Of a stretch of 6,812 nucleotides of DNA, positions 1 to 4,900 are shown piece after piece. The DNA lies in NCBI GenBank assembly GCA_021804505.1, contig JAJZHL010000052.1:1-6812 (forward strand), read 5' to 3'. A model generated the notes under the pieces. It did no database searches, was not told the DNA's origin, and saw only the letters and a program-made list of their open reading frames with translations. The stretch's first letter is position 1. Every line of letters starts with the position of its first letter. Position numbers and translations under genes: made by a program. The stretch is from Pseudomonadota bacterium (GTDB taxonomy: Bacteria > Pseudomonadota > Alphaproteobacteria > Rickettsiales > Rickettsiaceae).

Positions 1-20
1 AAAGGAAAGTAGGTTTAGTA

Positions 21-26
21 TATAAT
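21..26 (+). promoter_or_regulatory. possible -10 element for the transposase
   Basis: The hexamer TATAAT is a perfect match to a sigma-70 -10 box. It lies 26 nt before the ATG at 53, which would give a short leader. The matching -35 position falls at or before the left window edge, so it cannot be tested, and in DNA this AT-rich a TATAAT can occur by chance. Confidence 0.35.
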
Positions 27-52
27 AATTTTACAAACAAAAATTGATTACG

Positions 53-1120
53 ATGGACAAGATACTGGATATTTATACGGACTATTTAATTTGCCAAAAT
101 AATTATGCAACCTCTACTGGATTGTCTGAAATGTTATGTGGTTCTATAAGCCATGATCAATTCACCAGATTTTTAAATAAAAAAGCCTTAGGCTCAAAAG
201 ATTTATGGGAATATGTTAAACCTGAAGTTCCTAGAAATGAAAAACAATCTGATGGAGTATTGATACTAGATGATTCAATTGAAAAAAAGCCATATACTGA
301 TGAAAATGAAATTATGTGTTGGCATTATTCCCATGCTAAAGGCAGGCATGTTAAAGGAGTCAATATACTTTCCTGCCTTATACGTTATGGAGATATATCA
401 CTACCAATAGGTTATGAAATTATACATAAGGATATAATGTTTTGTGATATTGCAAGTAAAAAGGAAAGAAAGAAGGCTAGTTTGACCAAAAATGAACATT
501 TTCGTAATTTAATAAAACAAAGTCATAGAAACAAAGTATTGTTCGATTATGTCTTATCTGATAACTGGTTTGGTGCAAAAGATAACCTGGAATATATACA
601 TAATTTACAGAAATATTTTATTGTAGGTATTAAGTCAAATCGTACTATAGCTTTGTCAGAAGATGATAAGAAGATGGGGCAGTTTCAAAAAGTTTCGTCA
701 TTAACTCTGGAAGACGGTCAGTCTCTTAAGGTATGGCTTAAGGGGATAGAATTTCCTGTGCTACTACTTAAGAAGGTTTTCATAAACGAAGATAATTCAA
801 CTGGCGTACTTTATCTAGTTTCAAATGACCTTAACCATGATGCTGAACATCTGTATAAAATCTACCAAAAACGGTGGAGGATTGAAACTTATCATAAATC
901 AGTCAAGCAAAATGCAAGCTTGGCGAAATCCCCAACAAAGAGGGTAATATCGCAATCGAATCATATATTTGCTTCGATTATAGCTTTTTGTAAGCTTGAG
1001 ATGCTTCAATTAAAAACTAGCCTGAATCATTTCGCATTGAAATATAAATTGATTCTAAGAGCAAATCAAGCTGCAATGACAGAACTGCAAAATTTGCATA
1101 AATTGCTAGTTGCTGCGTAA
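53..1120 (+). CDS. IS4-superfamily DDE transposase
   Basis: This is a 355-residue transposase that would cut and join the ends of its own insertion sequence using a DDE (RNase H-like) active site. Numbering from the ATG at 53, the first acidic residue lies in LILDDS (D73 or D74), the second is D170 in VLSDNWFG, and the third is E278. The last sits in YQKRWRIETYHKSVK, which fits the IS4 'YREK' signature Y-(2)-R-(3)-E-(6)-K exactly (Y271, R274, E278, K285). The overall shape, with an N-terminal helical part and a beta-rich insert between the second D and the E, resembles IS701-like members. The frame is intact and of normal family length, so it may be active. A TTG at 44 would add three residues; I prefer the ATG because MDKILDIY is a normal-looking beginning and neither start has a clear Shine-Dalgarno sequence. 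It sits just upstream of, and in the same direction as, the alarmone synthetase gene. The exact IS family name is not certain. Confidence 0.93.
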   Translation: MDKILDIYTDYLICQNNYATSTGLSEMLCGSISHDQFTRFLNKKALGSKDLWEYVKPEVPRNEKQSDGVLILDDSIEKKPYTDENEIMCWHYSHAKGRHVKGVNILSCLIRYGDISLPIGYEIIHKDIMFCDIASKKERKKASLTKNEHFRNLIKQSHRNKVLFDYVLSDNWFGAKDNLEYIHNLQKYFIVGIKSNRTIALSEDDKKMGQFQKVSSLTLEDGQSLKVWLKGIEFPVLLLKKVFINEDNSTGVLYLVSNDLNHDAEHLYKIYQKRWRIETYHKSVKQNASLAKSPTKRVISQSNHIFASIIAFCKLEMLQLKTSLNHFALKYKLILRANQAAMTELQNLHKLLVAA

Positions 1121-1126
1121 GGTGAG
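1119..1126 (+). promoter_or_regulatory. Shine-Dalgarno-like site for the synthetase gene
   Basis: AAGGTGAG overlaps the transposase stop codon (1118-1120) and lies 11 nt before the ATG at 1138. It is the best ribosome-binding match between the two genes and supports the 1138 start. An in-frame TGA at 1123-1125 rules out any start further upstream in this frame. The overlap suggests that ribosomes ending the transposase could restart on the next gene. Confidence 0.5.
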
Positions 1127-1137
1127 TAATTAAATTT

Positions 1138-1731
1138 ATGGCACTATTTGAAGGTGAGAATATCCTCTCAATCATAGAGATAATTGCTAAAGCACTGAAA
1201 CAGCATAAGATAAATGTGGACGTAGCTTACAGGTTAAAACACCCTAAATCTGTTTTAGAAAAAATGGCAGTAGGGAATCTTGCTCTTGACGAAATAAAAG
1301 ATTTAATTGCCTTTAGATTTATAGTACAAGAAGTAAAAGACTGCTATGATACACTAGATATTATAAAACAAGTTTGTATTGGCAGTGCGGTAAATAAGAA
1401 AGACTATATTGCTTATCCAAAAGACAACGGTTACCGTTCCCTACACATTTTAATCTGTGATAATCATGTCATGCGGAATGTTGAGATACAGGTAAGAACT
1501 AAAGATATGCATAATATAGCAGAATACGGCAGTGCTAGGCATTCTGCATATAAAAACCAGAAAAAATCTGAGATAGACTGCTCGCTTCAGATAACTCTTA
1601 CTGAGTCAATTACAGATAAAGCTTATGAAATTTGGCAGACCTTTAAGTGGACCATTCCAGAGCTTTATACTTATGAAGAAGAACTTAAAAAAATATGGCA
1701 TATCTATAAAGCTGAAATAGCCATAGCATAA
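1138..1731 (+). CDS. spoT: SpoT/RelA-type (p)ppGpp synthetase domain, no hydrolase
   Basis: This 197-residue protein is essentially only the RelA/SpoT nucleotidyltransferase domain, which moves pyrophosphate from ATP to the 3' end of GDP or GTP to make the alarmone (p)ppGpp. The family motifs appear in order: the basic nucleotide-binding R32-x-K34-x-x-x-S38, the metal-binding aspartate in DLIAFR (D55), the KDYIAYPKDNGYRSLH block (K95, N97, and Y99, the residue that stacks on the guanine), and EIQVRT (E116, Q118, R120), followed by H125 and H135. The charge motif reads NKKD (86-89), closer to the basic RxKD type of SpoT/bifunctional enzymes than to the acidic type of RelA. One departure is AEYGSARHSAYK where the family usually has a Trp just after the second His. 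The HD hydrolase domain expected upstream and the TGS/ACT domains downstream are absent; full RSH proteins exceed 700 residues. It may be the surviving half of a gene truncated by the upstream IS, or one of the short spoT genes common in Rickettsiales elements. The symbol reflects that naming habit. Catalysis is likely from the motifs but unproven. Confidence 0.88.
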   Translation: MALFEGENILSIIEIIAKALKQHKINVDVAYRLKHPKSVLEKMAVGNLALDEIKDLIAFRFIVQEVKDCYDTLDIIKQVCIGSAVNKKDYIAYPKDNGYRSLHILICDNHVMRNVEIQVRTKDMHNIAEYGSARHSAYKNQKKSEIDCSLQITLTESITDKAYEIWQTFKWTIPELYTYEEELKKIWHIYKAEIAIA

Positions 1732-1846
1732 AAGGTTATATCCTTATACTCTAATTCCAATTCCTTTAGCACTTGAGCTACAATCTCTTGAACCTCTAGC
1801 CTTAACCTTACGGAGTATCGGGTATCGATACTTAATTAGACAAACT
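1699..1846 (-). pseudogene. short minus-strand frame, possible gene remnant
   Basis: Reading the minus strand from about 1846 gives an open frame of about 48 codons with no ATG near its left end. It includes LEVQEIVAQVLKELELEYKD, a helix-like, protein-looking stretch, and ends at a TAG inside the 3' end of the synthetase gene. I do not recognise it. It could be the tail of a gene pointing the other way whose front has been lost. It could also be chance: one plus-strand frame over about 1733-1851 is open too. No start codon or ribosome-binding site supports expression. Confidence 0.2.
1814..1832. repeat. perfect 7-bp inverted repeat
   Basis: AGTATCG (1814-1820) and CGATACT (1826-1832) are perfect reverse complements around the 5-nt loop GGTAT. 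GTATCG also occurs twice as a direct repeat (1815-1820 and 1822-1827). No T-run follows on either strand, so this is a poor intrinsic terminator for the synthetase gene. A protein-binding site, or a relaxase-recognition hairpin of the type found near nick sites, fits the layout better, but nothing confirms either. Confidence 0.45.
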
Positions 1847-1880
1847 AACTGAAATCTCTAGTAAATAAAAATCGAATATT

Positions 1881-1936
1881 GATGCATGTAACTCCTGTGC
1901 CTGATTAATGGGAGCATTTTGCTGCCTATATGCATC
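1881..1936 (+). repeat. 10-bp stem-loop upstream of traA
   Basis: GATGCATGTA (1881-1890) can pair with TATATGCATC (1927-1936): nine Watson-Crick pairs and one G-T. The 36-nt interior holds a second small hairpin, AGCA-TTT-TGCT (1913-1923). This can be lengthened by GG 1911-1912 with CC 1925-1926 around a bulged G, ending directly against the right arm of the outer stem. CTCC (1892-1895) could instead pair with GGAG (1911-1914), an alternative fold. The structure ends 51 nt before the traA ATG, so it could act in DNA as a transfer-origin element or in mRNA as a leader structure. No T-run follows it, so it is not a normal terminator. Confidence 0.4.
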
Positions 1937-1987
1937 TTACGAAAATTAATAAGCTGTTTTGTTTACGGGCAAGATGGCTTAAAAATA

Positions 1988-4900
1988 ATGGCAATATTTC
2001 ATTGCAATAAATCAGAGGTGCAAAGGGGCAAAGGACAAAATGCAATTGCAGCTGTTGCCTACATTTCAAGGAGTAAATTACAGTATTTTACCACTGATAA
2101 AGTAACAGGGGATGCTGTAGTTATTACCTATAATTACAGCAGTAGAAAGGGACTAGCCTACAGTGTTATTTTAGCTCCAGATAATGCCCCTGCTTGGGTA
2201 TATGATAGACAAGAACTATGGAACAGAGCAGAAAGGGCTGAAACAAGAAAAAATGCAGAAACCGCTAGGAAATTAACCCTGGCTCTACCAGTAGAATTGA
2301 GTTTAGAGCAGAATATTGAGCTTATAGAACATTATGCCATGGAGCATTTGGTTAGTCATGGCATGGTGGCTGACATTAACATTCATTATGATAATGAGGA
2401 CAATCCCCATGTTCATATTCAGATGACTACCAGAAAATTACAGTTAATAGAAAATGGTGAGATAGTAGGATTCGGTGCAAAAGGACGTGACTGGGGTAGA
2501 CGACAATTTCTATATTATTACCGAGAAAGTGCTAGCTATGTTATCAACCAATATTTAGAAAAATACGGTCATTTAAGTCAAATATCGCACTTGTCTCATA
2601 AAGATAGGGGAATAGATTTACTACCTTCTATCCATGAGGGAGCTGCTTGGCATATAAAGGATTCCAGACTAAGACTAGAAAATAAGAAAATAGTTAAGGC
2701 AAATGCTGCAAAGATTAAGGAAAACCCGGGTATATTATTTGATAAATTATCGGTTAACAAACCAGTATTTGCCAAAGAGGAGATAGAAAAAGTATTATTA
2801 GATTCTCTACATGTGCAGTTAAAAATTTCAGGTGATGCTGATAGTGATAATTACAAAAAAACAATAGAAGACCTAAATATTAAATCTTCTGCTGAATTTA
2901 TGAAATTATACTCAAAGCTACTTACTTCAGATAAAATAGGTATAGTAGTTGAAGAAGACTTAAAAGGTAGGACATTATACGCCTTAACCAAAAGGCTGGA
3001 TTTAGAAGAAAGATATAAAACTGCCTTACAAGCACTAAGTAGTGATAAAATGCATGGCCTAAATATAAGCGAAGAAAGATTGAGCGAGTTACTTACTGAA
3101 GCTTCTATCGGAAGCAAAATAATTAGTTCTGTTAAAAATGTGGCAGCAAATATCACAAATAATTTGACTAACAGTATCACCGAAAACATTATAGGCATCA
3201 AGGATAGTCCAGGAATTAATAACCAAGCGGCTCTACCTGATAATCAAACGAATAAAAATAGCTTAAACCCTGAACAAAGAAAGGCCGTACTGGATATATT
3301 AAATGGACCTGATATCAGTATCTTAGAGGGGTTACCAGGAACAGGAAAAACTTATGTTATGAAAGAAATAGTATCGCAATATATAAAGGCGGGTTATAGA
3401 GTAATTGGTACTGCTACTAGCAGTGCAGCAAGTCTGAATCTTGCATCAGAGGCTGGGATAGTTGCCAAGAATATTTCACTGTGGCGTAAAGAGTGGCAAG
3501 AGGCTAATGGCAGAAAGTTTGAACTAGCCTTAAGGGCTGATTATTACAGGGAATCGCAATACCAAGATAACAAACTAGTTCTAACCAGCAAAGACATACT
3601 GATCATAGATGAGGCAAGTATGGTAGAACTAAGCAACATGGACTATCTGATTCAGCAGGTGAAGGAGGCAAGGGCCAAGGTAATATTCATCGGTGATAAT
3701 AACCAATTTACCGCAGTAGGAATGGCGGGAGCATTGAAGGTAGCATCTGATATTGCTGGCAGCACCAAACTATCGGTAGTCCAAAGACAAAGAAACCCTG
3801 AGCATGCAAGGGCTACTCAATTGCTTGGTAATTACAAGATCGATGAAGCTATTGAATTATACAGCAAGCTGAAAGTATTGAAGGTTTATGAAAATGAGGA
3901 AGAACTACAGAAGTCACTAGAGAATGATTATATCGACACTTATATTCATCAGGCTACATTTTTGGAAAAAGATAATCTAGCGGCAATTAAGTCGGTAGTG
4001 ATTTGTGCCTATACTAATGAAGCAGTAAATAGATTCAACCGATTAGTGAGAAAGCAACTAAAAGAGGCTGGTATAATCAAGGGACTTGGAGAGATTTTTA
4101 CTGTAGGAAATAAGCCTATAGAGCTAATTCGAGGTGAGCAAATAGTATTTGAGGCAAATAGCCGTAAATACGGAATATTAAATGGCGAGGTCGGAACGGT
4201 AATAAGCTTTAGCAGAATTAAGAACAATGAATCCGGCGAATTTCAATTTAATAACACAGGTCACGGCATAATCAAAATATTAATACATAAGGCTGATGGT
4301 AGCAAGAAACTAATGAATATTGACACAAGACAAAAATACCTTAGATTCACCTATGGTTATGCTGTAACTGCTCATAAGCTCCAGGGAGCAAGCATACATC
4401 ATACTTTAGTGTACTATGAAAAAGAGGTCGGGTATGAAGCTTTTAACGTAATGATGACCAGACATAAGGAAAGCCTAAGATTCTATGCGAATCAGCGAGA
4501 ACTTGAGGATAATGTCTATACTAGACTTAATATTGATGCAGAGCAAGCTGAGAAAAAATATGATCTAGTTACAGCTAAAAATTTATTAGCAAGAAATTCA
4601 CCATCAACAGATTGGCCATTATGGCAAATAGGTCTATCCATCAGTGTTAGCAAGAGGGTAAATAATAGTCTTACAAGTGACTATATCGGCATGGGTGAGA
4701 GTAGCAATGATAAGTTACTAAAATGCTATATAGAATCTCATTCTAATGTGGTTAAGCTTTTACGTGAAATTGAACGTTGGCGTAGACATGTAGAAAAAGT
4801 AACTGGTAAAAAACCGAATGTTTGGCAACATGAAGCTTGGGATAGGGTAATTAATAATAAAGCAATTAGAGATATTGCTGCAAGAGTTATCGTTGAGCAT

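Larger units (their letters stand above)
1..1137 (+). mobile_element. IS4-superfamily insertion sequence, ends not resolved
   Basis: This stretch is the transposase gene plus short AT-rich flanks. The next gene begins 17 nt after the transposase stop, so the right end of the element must lie close to 1121-1137 or inside the start of that gene. I compared the left 50 nt with the reverse complement of about 1118-1165 and found no convincing terminal inverted repeat, so the left end is probably before position 1. No target-site duplication can be assigned. The outer limits given are therefore the window edge and the base before the next start codon, not measured ends. The insertion sequence itself is well supported by the transposase; its boundaries are not. 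Confidence 0.7.
1732..1987. other. 256-nt intergenic region before traA, candidate oriT/control region
   Basis: No complete gene fits here. The region contains an inverted repeat at 1814-1832, a near-palindrome at 1871-1883 (ATC-G-AATATT-GAT) and a longer stem-loop at 1881-1936. In Ti-type transfer systems the origin of transfer often lies next to the relaxase gene, and this is the only noncoding stretch of any size beside traA in the window. I do not see a clear match to the RSF1010/Ti (Q-type) nick sequence, so the oriT idea rests on position and structure only. A weak promoter could be drawn at 1837-1842 (TAGACA) with TAAATA at 1862-1867, but the 19-nt spacing and poor -10 make it unconvincing. 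Confidence 0.35.

Noticed and set aside
1..1160. Terminal inverted repeats of the insertion sequence
   Set aside because: Comparison of the left 50 nt with the reverse complement of about 1118-1165 gave no match longer than chance; GGTGAG at 1121 and 1153 is a direct repeat, not an inverted one.
1155..1170. TGAGA/TCTCA small hairpin at the start of the synthetase gene
   Set aside because: It is a 5-bp stem inside coding sequence with no sign of a regulatory role.
1808..1817. CTTACGGAGT as a trace of a Q-type (RSF1010/Ti) nick sequence
   Set aside because: Only a few bases resemble the known nick region, and the GC-rich core expected at such sites is missing.
1814..1850. Inverted repeat as a rho-independent terminator for the synthetase gene
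   Set aside because: The stem is only 7 bp with moderate GC, and no T-run follows on either strand.
1837..1867. traA promoter TAGACA ... TAAATA
   Set aside because: The -35 is fair, but the spacing is 19 nt and the -10 matches only three of six positions. In AT-rich DNA this is expected by chance.
2851..3201. 116-codon minus-strand open frame
   Set aside because: It lies inside traA, opposite a region with clear family-like sequence, and its hydrophobic Leu/Ser/Ile-rich translation is typical of the antisense of AT-rich coding DNA.
4009..4227. 72-codon minus-strand open frame
   Set aside because: Antisense to the traA helicase region, with no recognisable motif and no ribosome-binding site.
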